This document shows, piece by piece, positions 38,261 to 46,425 of a stretch of DNA of 64,000 nucleotides. The notes beneath the pieces are model-generated. The model did no database searches, was not told the origin of the DNA, and saw nothing but the letters and a program-made list of their open reading frames with translations. How positions within the stretch are numbered: the first letter of the stretch is position 1; the number at the start of each line of letters is the position of its first letter. The translations under genes were made by a program, and so were the position numbers. Origin of the DNA: Lactobacillus melliventris (GTDB lineage: Bacteria; Bacillota; Bacilli; Lactobacillales; Lactobacillaceae); contig NZ_JAAEEB010000001.1 of NCBI RefSeq assembly GCF_013346935.1, positions 276,830 through 340,829 on the forward strand. Direction: 5' to 3'.

Positions 38261-39070
38261 TTACTTCTCTCCTGCTTCAAAAAAATGATTGATTAAGAAG
38301 ACGTTAATACCAAGTATTATTAAATCAATGATAAACATCATTAATACAACGGATTCCAATCCCGCAAGACCAGTGGATCTTAGTAAAACTATATTGATAA
38401 TATAGTTGGCAAAGACACTATAGAGCCTAACTAGTAATCCCACCAAGACGATAATTATAAATATGCGCACAAAAGAAATTAGAATATGACTTGATGCATG
38501 TGGTAAAAAGTCTAAAATTGCTTGACTGGAAAAGTTAAGGAAACTAACCAAAAAGTAAAGAAAAAGACAAGTAAGAATTAGCAGTAACATAATGCCAATA
38601 AAATCAAGAATTGCAGTACTGTTTAAATCAACATCAATCTGTAAATTTTTGCCAAATTTAGGATTAGTAAATATTGATAAAAATAAAAAACAAATTGCAA
38701 TTAACACATCTAAGAGCACAAAATAAATCAACGAAACAAATGAACTTAAAATATTCGCAACATAAAACTTGCCATCACTGATTGGTGCTAAACGCCATGT
38801 TTGATTTCTATTTAACCGTTCATTTTCAACTACAGTTAAAATGAACAAAATCGGTCCGAACAAGAAAGTTAATGATGCAAACAGTGCCATCCATCCTGGT
38901 AAAAACTCGAGATTATCGTGCGAATTAAAGTGAAGTCTGCCAGAATAAAAACTAAAATAAGTAAAAAATGCTGAAGCTAGAGAACTAATGAATTGCAGAA
39001 TAACTAAAAGATAAACATTTTTGGCTTTTTTCTGCAGTAACTTTTCAAACAAATGATTGAAAACGTTCAT
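38261..39070 (-). CDS. ABC-2-like permease, paralogue 4 of 4
   Basis: A 269-residue, six-TM protein with NQTWRL, NFSSQAILDFLP and NHFFEA. It overlaps the ATPase gene by one base, as permease 1 does with its ATPase, so this is the original partner and the two genes after it look like added duplicates. Confidence 0.78.
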   Translation of the reverse strand: MNVFNHLFEKLLQKKAKNVYLLVILQFISSLASAFFTYFSFYSGRLHFNSHDNLEFLPGWMALFASLTFLFGPILFILTVVENERLNRNQTWRLAPISDGKFYVANILSSFVSLIYFVLLDVLIAICFLFLSIFTNPKFGKNLQIDVDLNSTAILDFIGIMLLLILTCLFLYFLVSFLNFSSQAILDFLPHASSHILISFVRIFIIIVLVGLLVRLYSVFANYIINIVLLRSTGLAGLESVVLMMFIIDLIILGINVFLINHFFEAGEK

Positions 39071-39774
39071 TATTCCTCCTCCGCATCGTATAAACCTTCA
39101 TAATAATCTTCAACACTTTTATGATGCTCGCGGATCTCTTCAGTAGATTTGTGCGTGTAAATGGTTTTGTCTTTAATAATGACGATTTCATCAAGCATAC
39201 TGGCTATTTCGTTGACAAAATGATCTGAAACAAGAATCGTTGAATTTTCCGGTTTCCATAAAATGATCGAATTAATTATTTTTTTGCGCGCCATGGCATC
39301 TATCCCCGAAAAGGGCTCATCTAATAAGTAAAGGTCAACTTTGCGCGAAAATGCCAGGGCAATGATTAACTTTTCTTTCATTCCTTTGGACATTTCAGAT
39401 AAGCGCATCTCTGAATCTAATTTCATAAACTGACGCAACTGTTCAAATTGATTTTGATCAAAATCTTGATAGATGACCTTATAAAATTTAACAATTTCTT
39501 TGATTTTCGTTGAATTAGCAAAACCTGTTAATCCATCAGTAAATGACAGATGTGCTTTTCTTTCTGCAACATTATTCTCGCCTGAAATATTAACTGTCCC
39601 GTGATAGTTTTTGGCCATGCCACTGATGATGCGCATTAAAGTTGTCTTCCCAGCACCATTCTCACCTAGAAGGGCTACAATTTTTCCTGGTTGTAAATTT
39701 AAATTGATGTTATCCAAAATTGTTTTTAGATTTTTCTTGTAAGTTAAATCTCTTATTTCCAATAGATTTTCCAT
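39070..39774 (-). CDS. ABC transporter ATPase, second GntR-linked system
   Basis: A 234-residue ATPase with Walker A GENGAGKTT, signature LSEMSKGMKEKL, Walker B LYLLDEPFSGID and H-loop VSDHFVNE. It is a close paralogue of the ATPase at 35261-35968. It comes ten bases after the GntR gene and leads into three permease genes, so one ATPase may serve several membrane partners. Confidence 0.9.
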   Translation of the reverse strand: MENLLEIRDLTYKKNLKTILDNINLNLQPGKIVALLGENGAGKTTLMRIISGMAKNYHGTVNISGENNVAERKAHLSFTDGLTGFANSTKIKEIVKFYKVIYQDFDQNQFEQLRQFMKLDSEMRLSEMSKGMKEKLIIALAFSRKVDLYLLDEPFSGIDAMARKKIINSIILWKPENSTILVSDHFVNEIASMLDEIVIIKDKTIYTHKSTEEIREHHKSVEDYYEGLYDAEEE

Positions 39775-39784
39775 TTTTTACTCC

Positions 39785-40138
39785 CTACTTTAAGTGTTTA
39801 GTTAAAATTAAATTAAGCTGTCGCGCTGAAACTCCTAAGGCCTTCATATTATGCACAAATTTACTTTGTTCAGATCTGATAATGTCTCTTTTAATTTTTT
39901 CCAGTAATTTTTTATCATTAGTCACAAAATTACCCTCTCCTCTTTTAGTAATTAAAAGCCCTGACATAGTCATATGTTTGAGCGCTTTTTGAATAGTATT
40001 CACGTTGACCATTAGATGGGTTGCTAAACTACGGACAGATGGAATTTTTTGACTGGGTGTAAGTTTTCCGGTAATTATTTGGCGACATAAATCTTCTTGG
40101 ATTTGAACATATATCGGCCTATCATCTTTAAACTTCAT
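39785..40138 (-). CDS. GntR-family regulator, YtrA type (second copy)
   Basis: A 117-residue winged-helix regulator (PIYVQIQEDLCRQIITGKL, PSVRSLATHLMVNVNTIQKAL, GEGNFVT) with a short C-terminal tail, paralogous to the regulator at 35968. The ATG follows AGAGGG. It is the first gene of the operon and has a 23-base operator-like dyad 14 bases upstream of its start. Confidence 0.9.
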   Translation of the reverse strand: MKFKDDRPIYVQIQEDLCRQIITGKLTPSQKIPSVRSLATHLMVNVNTIQKALKHMTMSGLLITKRGEGNFVTNDKKLLEKIKRDIIRSEQSKFVHNMKALGVSARQLNLILTKHLK

Positions 40139-40151
40139 ATTTTCCCTCTAA

Positions 40152-40174
40152 CTGTATTACATTTATAATACACT
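40152..40174 (-). promoter_or_regulatory. Candidate GntR/YtrA operator upstream of the second GntR-ABC operon
   Basis: With the flanking base at 40151 it reads ACTGTA-N12-TACACT on plus, a dyad with one mismatch, plus an inner repeat GTATTA-N6-TAATAC. It resembles the AGTGTA/TACACT type of operator known for YtrA-subfamily regulators. Confidence 0.68.
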
Positions 40175-40214
40175 ATAATATTACAATAAACTTAAAAGTT
40201 ATGCAATTACTTAC

Positions 40215-40979
40215 TTAAAATCTTTTTCTGCGAAAGATTAAATAGCCGGTAATCACAAAAATAAGAATATAGACTAGACTACCCATAAAAAGCTCTTGGT
40301 TATTCAGGTGGGTAGTTAAAACATACATGCCATAATTACCATATTGCCGGGTTAAGTCCACCATATTAAAAGGGTTCCATTTCATAATGCTTATAAGCTT
40401 GCCCCCGTTCATTAAGTCGGAAGAAATGTTTTGACCTATGAATGTCACTAACAGGCTTGCTGTAATTACAATTGCACTACTATTAATTAGGCACGAGAGT
40501 AAAAAAACAATAGCAATAATTAACATTGTAGTTACTAAATCTATTAGAGAAGCAGTTACCATGTTTAGCCATACCGGCTGATGGTATAAATAAAGTTCTG
40601 ACCAATTAACTCGATAATTAAATATGGTATAACGCAGACAAATGGTATAAAAAAGAGCTAGCAAATGCAGAAAAACATCGTATAAGAACAAAACAATATA
40701 CTTCGATAAGTAGACATATATTTTATTCGAAGACTTATATAAAAGTGTCAAAATCGTATTGTTTTGAAATTCCATCGAAAAACACGTGGCACCTACTATC
40801 ACTAGGATAAACATTATGAAATCAGATGAATCAAAAGTTAATGTTAAAATTAGCTTTTTACTTTCATCTGCTAAAGCGAAACCGGTAATAAGCATTAGAA
40901 AAAATAATATAATAGCTGCAATCCAGCTAATTTTGCGGTGCACTAATTTATATAGTTCCTGCTTAATACTATAAATCAT
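40215..40979 (-). CDS. ABC-2 permease, LanE/G-like (second of pair)
   Basis: A 254-residue protein with about six TM helices (near 18-36, 52-72, 100-122, 142-165, 172-195, 228-248). It shares with its neighbour at 40998 the start (IKQELYKLVHRK / FKQEIYKLSHEN) and the loop MEFQNNTILTLLYKSS. Pairs of such permeases with one ATPase form lantibiotic-immunity or bacitracin-type exporters that act on peptides at the outer face of the membrane. It ends the operon. Confidence 0.8.
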   Translation of the reverse strand: MIYSIKQELYKLVHRKISWIAAIILFFLMLITGFALADESKKLILTLTFDSSDFIMFILVIVGATCFSMEFQNNTILTLLYKSSNKIYVYLSKYIVLFLYDVFLHLLALFYTICLRYTIFNYRVNWSELYLYHQPVWLNMVTASLIDLVTTMLIIAIVFLLSCLINSSAIVITASLLVTFIGQNISSDLMNGGKLISIMKWNPFNMVDLTRQYGNYGMYVLTTHLNNQELFMGSLVYILIFVITGYLIFRRKRF

Positions 40980-40997
40980 TTTAGTTATCTCCTCTCT

Positions 40998-41753
40998 TTA
41001 TACTCGTCGATGTTTGAATAGATAGTATCCCAAGACCATAAAAATTATGCCGTAAACGATATTGGCTATAATTAGTTCAACATTTGATAAGTTCGATTTT
41101 AAGCTAAGGTTTGGATTTGATAATTGCTGGGAAATAAAAATCATATTTAAAAAATTCCATTTAATAGTACTTATAAAATGGGGAAAGCTTTGCATTAATC
41201 CCCTCGAAAAACTGGCACCAAAAAATGCTAGTACAATTCCAAAACAAACTACTACAGCGTTATTTTTAACCAGCATAATGAGCATAAAAGATAAACCAAT
41301 GCTAAAAAAGGAATAAATCAATGCTCCTGCTAAGTTAATTAGCAGATCATTTAAAAGATTATTACCATTTTTGTTAAGTAACCAATCATACCTGGCAGCA
41401 TTAAAGAACATGCTTAAAATCGAAGTAAGTAGAAATGCGATTACTGTTAAGAAAAAACTATAGATTAAGACAACCAAAAACTTGGCAAAGTAAATTTGAT
41501 ACTTGCTTGAAGTCTTATACTCCAACATGATAATCGTGTTATTCTTGTATTCCATTGAAAAAATTGCAGATGCTACGGTAATAACAATTAAAGGAATCCA
41601 CTCAATTGCACCAAATCCGTAGCTAAGGGATTGGCGCGTAATAGGTTTAGTAAAAAAGTTGTAAATCATTGTTACAATGAGAACAATCAGACCATACAAA
41701 GCGATGTTTTCATGGCTTAATTTATAGATTTCCTGTTTAAAGCTTATAAGCAT
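40998..41753 (-). CDS. ABC-2 permease, LanE/G-like (first of pair)
   Basis: A 251-residue, six-TM protein paralogous to the gene at 40215: MEYKNNTIIMLEYKTS follows TM2, the coupling region of this family, and the C-terminus is YYLFKHRRV versus YLIFRRKRF in the neighbour. It starts six bases after the ATPase stop. Together the two should form a heterodimeric membrane domain. Confidence 0.82.
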   Translation of the reverse strand: MLISFKQEIYKLSHENIALYGLIVLIVTMIYNFFTKPITRQSLSYGFGAIEWIPLIVITVASAIFSMEYKNNTIIMLEYKTSSKYQIYFAKFLVVLIYSFFLTVIAFLLTSILSMFFNAARYDWLLNKNGNNLLNDLLINLAGALIYSFFSIGLSFMLIMLVKNNAVVVCFGIVLAFFGASFSRGLMQSFPHFISTIKWNFLNMIFISQQLSNPNLSLKSNLSNVELIIANIVYGIIFMVLGYYLFKHRRV

Positions 41754-41758
41754 TCTGT

Positions 41759-42646
41759 CTATCCCCTTTTCTTTTCCAAGACATCAACTACAATTCGTTC
41801 AAGGTTGGCTTCAAGCGGCAAAATTTCTTTTAAATGAACACCTTCGTTAAAAAGCAGATCTTCTATTTTGTATATGTCGTTTTGACTTACTATCAAATAA
41901 TTTTCATTTTCTGTAAACGTGATCTGGTAAGCAGCAAAAATCTTTTTTGCAAGTTTATTATTTTCAGTAGTCAAATGGTATTTTTGGTGACTAATTTTTT
42001 CAAATTCTTTGACCTCTTTATTCAATATAATTTCTCCCCCAGAGATTAAGACAACTCTCGTCATTACTTTTTGTAATTCACTTAAAATATGACTTGAGAT
42101 TAAAAAAGCTGTTCCTTGATCAGAATATCTTTTGATTAATTTTCTTATTCGAATCGTTGATTCAATGTCAAGTCCGTTCATTGGTTCATCAAGAATTACA
42201 ATTTGGGGCTGATTTAATAAGGCGATTGCTATTCCTAATTTTTGCTTCATACCAAGAGAATATCCTTTAGCCTTATTATTAATATATGAATCCATTTGTA
42301 ATTCAGAAATCAAATGTGCCATATCTTTTTGGTCATGAGCATAAAGAGTTAAATTTTGTTTACCAGTAAGAAATGGGTAAATTGCCGGATGTTCAATTAA
42401 CGCACCTGCCTTATTTAAAGCCTGATGATCATTTTCAGAAACTTCTCGCCCATTAACTACAACTTTTCCTTTGAATTTCATTAAACCCAGGATAGTTTTC
42501 ATAATGGTGGTTTTCCCAGCACCATTTGGTCCAATTAAGCCTATTATTTCACCAGGTTTAATCTTAAAAGTGGCATTTTTGACTAACACTGTTTTGCCAA
42601 CATAAGTACTAACATTATCCATTTGTAGTACAATAATACTTTTCAC
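41759..42646 (-). CDS. ABC transporter ATPase, LanF/BcrA-like
   Basis: A 295-residue ATPase starting at a GTG with AAGGA nine bases upstream. Walker A is GPNGAGKTT, the signature YSLGMKQKL and Walker B IVILDEPMNGLD. The region that holds the Q-loop reads AGALIEHPAIYPFLTG, with Glu where most ABC ATPases have Gln; this E-loop is a mark of lantibiotic-immunity LanF proteins. A C-terminal extension of about 80 residues is usual for BcrA-type subunits. It heads an ATPase-permease-permease operon without its own regulator. Confidence 0.88.
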   Translation of the reverse strand: MKSIIVLQMDNVSTYVGKTVLVKNATFKIKPGEIIGLIGPNGAGKTTIMKTILGLMKFKGKVVVNGREVSENDHQALNKAGALIEHPAIYPFLTGKQNLTLYAHDQKDMAHLISELQMDSYINNKAKGYSLGMKQKLGIAIALLNQPQIVILDEPMNGLDIESTIRIRKLIKRYSDQGTAFLISSHILSELQKVMTRVVLISGGEIILNKEVKEFEKISHQKYHLTTENNKLAKKIFAAYQITFTENENYLIVSQNDIYKIEDLLFNEGVHLKEILPLEANLERIVVDVLEKKRG

Positions 42647-42679
42647 TCTTAATCATCCTTACTAAAAATTATTATACTA

Positions 42680-42702
42680 GTGAGCTACATAAATAATACA
42701 CT
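42680..42702 (-). promoter_or_regulatory. Candidate GntR operator upstream of the LanFEG-like operon
   Basis: On plus the region from 42679 reads AGTGAG-N12-TACACT-like (AGTGAGCTACATAAATAATACACT), with the outer AGTG/CACT forming a dyad. It matches the 40152 site at 17 of 23 positions, including the whole right half TAATACACT. It lies 34 bases before the GTG start. Confidence 0.5.
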
Positions 42703-42803
42703 AATATAATAAAATAAATTTTATTTTTTTGCAAATTTATTTTTAATCAAAAGTCTTAGAATAATTTAAATGTTCCACATCTTGCCTGTTAATATTACAA
42801 GAA

Positions 42804-42848
42804 ATAAAAAAGGCACCTAAAACCATTTTTGATAATGATTTTAGGTGC
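42804..42848 (-). terminator. Terminator of pepT; rest of the 42703-42978 gap shows no gene
   Basis: GCACCTAAAA and TTTTAGGTGC form a 10-bp stem with a 16-base loop, followed on minus by CCTTTTTTATTTC. It terminates the trmK-nif3-pepT transcript. The remainder of the 332-base gap between pepT and the ABC operon is AT-rich and I find no open frame or RNA there. Confidence 0.82.
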
Positions 42849-42978
42849 TCGTTAGCATATTTTTAATAACTGTGCATAATTTTGCTAACCTTTTATAAGC
42901 TTAAATTCCTTTATCAGAACAAGCTTTTAATTTTTAATTTTTTTATAAACAGTCTTAAAAAGGCCCGTTTTTGTTTCA

Positions 42979-44220
42979 CTACTTATTAGCGGCAGCATTC
43001 ATTTGTACCATTTTTATCATGACGTCTACTGCTTTTGCCATAGACTCAAGAACGGTATATTCAAACCTGCCATGCATGTTTTCCTGTCCAGAGAAAAGGT
43101 CGGGACAAGGTAAGCCTCTATAAGTCAGAAGTGAACCATCAGTTCCTCCTCTTACTGGATCTTCATTAATGGTTAAGCCTTCTGCCTTATATGCTTTTCT
43201 TGCCAAATTAACAATCTCCATGTGATCTTTAAGAATATCGGCCATGTTGTAGTACTGATCTCTCATGTTAAGCTTAATTCTCTCAGTACCAAAGTCCTTG
43301 TTCATTTGATTAACAATAGCCTTGACTTTATTTTTACGATATTCCAGACCATCTCTTTCAAAATCGCGGACGATGTATTCCATTTGAGCGTTATCAACTG
43401 TACCAGTAAAATTGGTTAGATGATAAAAGCCTTCCCTGCCGGACGTTTTTTCAGGGACTTCGTTTTGCGGAAGTTGATTTTGGAAGTTAATGCCAACTTG
43501 GATAGCATTAATCATCTGATCTTTAGCTACTGAAGGATGTACATTTACGCCTTGGATATCTAGAGTAAATGTAGCTGCGGAGAAAGTACCCCAATCTAAC
43601 TTTCCAGGAGCCCCACCGTCTACTGTGAAGGCAAAATCTGCCCCAAATTCATCAATATCAAAATGCTGGGCCCCCATACCGATTTCTTCGTCAGGAGTAA
43701 AACCAAAGCGAATCTTACCGTGTTTGATTTCTGGGTGGTTTAACAAATATTCTGCTAATGTAACTAATTCCGCTACGCCACATTTATCATCCCCGCCAAG
43801 CAGTGTGTCTCCTGAAGCTGTAATAATAGTCTGTCCCGCATATTTCTTTAAGTTCGGAAATTCGGCAGGATCTAAATAGAATTCGGAATCTCCAAGGCGA
43901 ATTTTTGATTTGCCGTCATAATTTTCATGAACTTGCGGTTTGACATTTTCCGCATTAAAGTCTGCGGTATCACAATGCGCTAGAAGTCCCATTACAGGTA
44001 CATCATAATCTACATTAGCCGGAATTTCCGCAATGACACAGCCTGATTTCTGATTATAATGCACATCTTTCAGGCCAAGCTCTTTGAGATCAGGTAAAAT
44101 AACCTGTTTTTGAAAATCTTCTTGACGCTTAGTTGAAGGAAACCTGTCTGAATGCTCATCAGAGCGTGAATTAACTTTGACATATTTTAAAAATCTTGGT
44201 AATAAATTTGGATACTCCAT
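42979..44220 (-). CDS. pepT: Peptidase T (tripeptide aminopeptidase)
   Basis: A 413-residue M20B zinc aminopeptidase that cleaves N-terminal residues from tripeptides, important in casein- or peptide-using lactic acid bacteria. Metal ligands and catalytic residues are recognisable: AHCDTAD (about 81-87), GGDDKCGVAE (about 142-151) and TPDEEIGMGAQHFD (about 174-187). The C-terminal PVRGGTDGS is also characteristic. The length is normal. It follows nif3 by 13 bases. Confidence 0.95.
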   Translation of the reverse strand: MEYPNLLPRFLKYVKVNSRSDEHSDRFPSTKRQEDFQKQVILPDLKELGLKDVHYNQKSGCVIAEIPANVDYDVPVMGLLAHCDTADFNAENVKPQVHENYDGKSKIRLGDSEFYLDPAEFPNLKKYAGQTIITASGDTLLGGDDKCGVAELVTLAEYLLNHPEIKHGKIRFGFTPDEEIGMGAQHFDIDEFGADFAFTVDGGAPGKLDWGTFSAATFTLDIQGVNVHPSVAKDQMINAIQVGINFQNQLPQNEVPEKTSGREGFYHLTNFTGTVDNAQMEYIVRDFERDGLEYRKNKVKAIVNQMNKDFGTERIKLNMRDQYYNMADILKDHMEIVNLARKAYKAEGLTINEDPVRGGTDGSLLTYRGLPCPDLFSGQENMHGRFEYTVLESMAKAVDVMIKMVQMNAAANK

Positions 44221-44233
44221 CTTATCTCCTTAA

Positions 44234-45031
44234 TTAACATAAATCTTGAAATGGGTTAGTCGATACTTCAGATTGGGTGATTTCGACATTCCAAGAGTTT
44301 TCTTTATTCCATTCATGCAGCTTTTGATAAATTTTTTCTTTAAAAATCTTTTCAGTGTAGTGACCTGGATCAACTACCGTCAGACCGGCAGAAATCATAT
44401 CGTGGCCTGTATGGTAATAAACATCTCCTGTAATAAAAGCATCAATATTCTCTTCTACTGCTTGATGCCAATATTTACCGCCATCACCACAAATAAAACA
44501 AACTGAAGATATAGTCTGCTGATTATCAGCAGTAATTAATCTTACCATTTTTACCTGCATCTTGTCTTTGACGTAATAAGCAAATTCCTTGGCAGAAAGT
44601 GGCTGAAGCAATCTCCCCTTACGTCCTATAGCAATGCCATCATTATCTGGACAAAACGGCTCAACGTCTTTCAAACCCAACTCTTCAGCTTGCCAGTCGC
44701 TTGAACCATCTTCAGCCTTGTCTGAATTAGTATGTATAGAATAGACCGTAATGCCATGAGCAATTATTTTACCGTACATAGCATATTGGGGATTGGCAAA
44801 ATCCAAGTTTGGAGCGGGGCGAAACATCAAGGGATGATGACTGATAATCAAGTCAACACCATTTTGCACTGCCTCGTCCACCACTTGTGGTCTGACATCT
44901 AAGGTGGTCATTATTTTAGTGACATTTTGCTCAAGTGAGCCTATTTGGATGCCAATTGGATCACCTTGGCTAGCTATTTCTTCTGGAAAATGTTGTCTCA
45001 AGACAGCAACTATATCCTTTACTTTAGTCAT
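44234..45031 (-). CDS. Nif3-like dinuclear metal-centre protein
   Basis: A 265-residue member of the NIF3/YqfO family, in the short form without the inserted domain of Bacillus YqfO. Metal-binding blocks are SHHPLMFRP (about 64-72), YSIHTNSDKAEDGSSDW (about 97-113), and the C-terminal TGDVYYHTGHDMISAG and DPGHYTEK. The biochemical role is debated; GTP cyclohydrolase-like and RNA-related roles have been proposed. It overlaps trmK by eight bases, the conserved yqfN-yqfO pair. Confidence 0.9.
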   Translation of the reverse strand: MTKVKDIVAVLRQHFPEEIASQGDPIGIQIGSLEQNVTKIMTTLDVRPQVVDEAVQNGVDLIISHHPLMFRPAPNLDFANPQYAMYGKIIAHGITVYSIHTNSDKAEDGSSDWQAEELGLKDVEPFCPDNDGIAIGRKGRLLQPLSAKEFAYYVKDKMQVKMVRLITADNQQTISSVCFICGDGGKYWHQAVEENIDAFITGDVYYHTGHDMISAGLTVVDPGHYTEKIFKEKIYQKLHEWNKENSWNVEITQSEVSTNPFQDLC

Positions 45032-45707
45032 TTAATTCTTCCTCAATCATTTTTATTTCAGATTCAATTTGCTTAATATGTGCCCCATCTTTTTCCTGGG
45101 CCTTATTTAAATTAGTTAGCAGCCTTTGATGGTAAGCTAATTGATCACGCCATTTTTGATAAAAAACTTGATTTTTTTCTTTTAGAATTTCAGGTCCAAA
45201 AAATATTTGCCGGTCAGTTAAACTGATAGTATTTTCCAGCTCTTGTGCCTTAATCAGTTCATATATATGTCCGGCTTCAGCGATAATTTTTTCGTTAATA
45301 ATTTGATACTTATGTGCCGAAAGCCATTCACGCACACCCGGCTCCCCCACATTAGGCTCCAAAATTAATGTAGCAAAATGAAAATTTCTTGACCAAGCTT
45401 CGTTTAAAATATTGGTCATTAACTTGCCACCCATACCGGCAATTACCACTGTATCAATTTTGTCTTTGGCGCTAATTGTTTCAAGTCCAGATCCTAAACG
45501 AGTTTCAATTTTGTTTTTTAAGCCAGCAGCAATGATATCTTTTTCAGCATTTTCTAAAGGCCCAGCTGCTACATCACTGGCAATAGCATAATCCACTTTA
45601 CCCTCTTTTACTAATTGGATCGGTAAATAAGCGTGATCTGTTCCAATGTCTGCTACACGGGCTCCTTGATCAACCATTTGTGCTAAAGTACTTAATCGTA
45701 AATTCAT
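45024..45707 (-). CDS. trmK: tRNA (adenine22-N1)-methyltransferase TrmK
   Basis: The likely start is the ATG at 45707 (227 aa, MNLRLSTLAQMV), although an ATG two codons upstream is possible; the longer frame has no suitable site. TrmK methylates A22 of tRNAs. Motifs: VADIGTDHAYLPIQLV (about 21-36) for SAM, VIAGMGGKLM (about 87-96), and LEPNVGEPGVREWL. The C-terminal coiled coil of about 60 residues (ERL/Lys-rich, ending IEEELND) is typical of the family. Confidence 0.92.
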   Translation of the reverse strand: MNLRLSTLAQMVDQGARVADIGTDHAYLPIQLVKEGKVDYAIASDVAAGPLENAEKDIIAAGLKNKIETRLGSGLETISAKDKIDTVVIAGMGGKLMTNILNEAWSRNFHFATLILEPNVGEPGVREWLSAHKYQIINEKIIAEAGHIYELIKAQELENTISLTDRQIFFGPEILKEKNQVFYQKWRDQLAYHQRLLTNLNKAQEKDGAHIKQIESEIKMIEEELND

Positions 45708-45973
45708 CCTCATCCTACTTTCTTTATAATAGAATTTTAGCATAATGCTTTTTATAAGATAAAAATAAAATAATAAATTTAGCTACTCTTATTATTAGTT
45801 TCTAAAGCAATCTGGCGGTCTGACAGCGCTGATACATCTGTTAGCTTCATTTAGAACTAAAGCAAAAATCATTGCTTGCTATATTAAAACAAAGTGTAAA
45901 AATTTTCTTTTTCTTTCTAAATTCCTATTTTATAATTTAATGTAAGACTTAAAAGAAAGAGATATTTCATTTA

Positions 45974-46414
45974 ATGGATAGAACCGAACCAGTTACTTTA
46001 ACGAATATGTGTATGATTAAAAGCAAGAATAAAATATTAGTGTTGAATCGTAATGATCCCTCTTGGCCAGGACTTACTTTTCCAGGTGGCCATGTTGAAG
46101 ATCATGAGTCCTTTTATGATTCAGTGGTGCGGGAAGTTAAAGAAGAAACAAATTTAGATATCAAAAACCCGCGCCTATGTGGCATTAAGCAATTTTATGA
46201 TGAAAATGATCACCGCTATCTTGTTCTTTTTTATATAGCGACTGAATTCACTGGCACAGTCAAAGCCTCAAGAGAAGGCAAATTGACGTGGATGACTAAA
46301 GAAGAACTTTTCCAACATAAATTAGCATATAATTTTGACCGTGACTTGCTGGTATACTTTAATGAAGATATTGATGAGCATATCTTGGACGGTAAACGGG
46401 ATGAATTATTTTAA
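45974..46414 (+). CDS. Nudix hydrolase (MutT-like)
   Basis: A 146-residue protein with a Nudix box: GGHVEDHESFYDSVVREVKEETNL (about 37-60, quoted motif residues G, E, REVKEE). The last Gly of the box is Asn here, a tolerated change. It probably hydrolyses a nucleoside diphosphate linked to another group, for example an oxidised nucleotide, but the substrate cannot be deduced. A TATAAT lies about 38 bases before the ATG. It is 11 bases upstream of the CPBP protease gene. Confidence 0.88.
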   Translation: MDRTEPVTLTNMCMIKSKNKILVLNRNDPSWPGLTFPGGHVEDHESFYDSVVREVKEETNLDIKNPRLCGIKQFYDENDHRYLVLFYIATEFTGTVKASREGKLTWMTKEELFQHKLAYNFDRDLLVYFNEDIDEHILDGKRDELF

Positions 46415-46425
46415 GGAGTATCGAA

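Noticed and set aside
34422..42646. A genomic island or mobile element around the ABC block
   Set aside because: I see no integrase, transposase, tRNA or flanking repeat; base composition looks like its neighbours, so local duplication explains it better.
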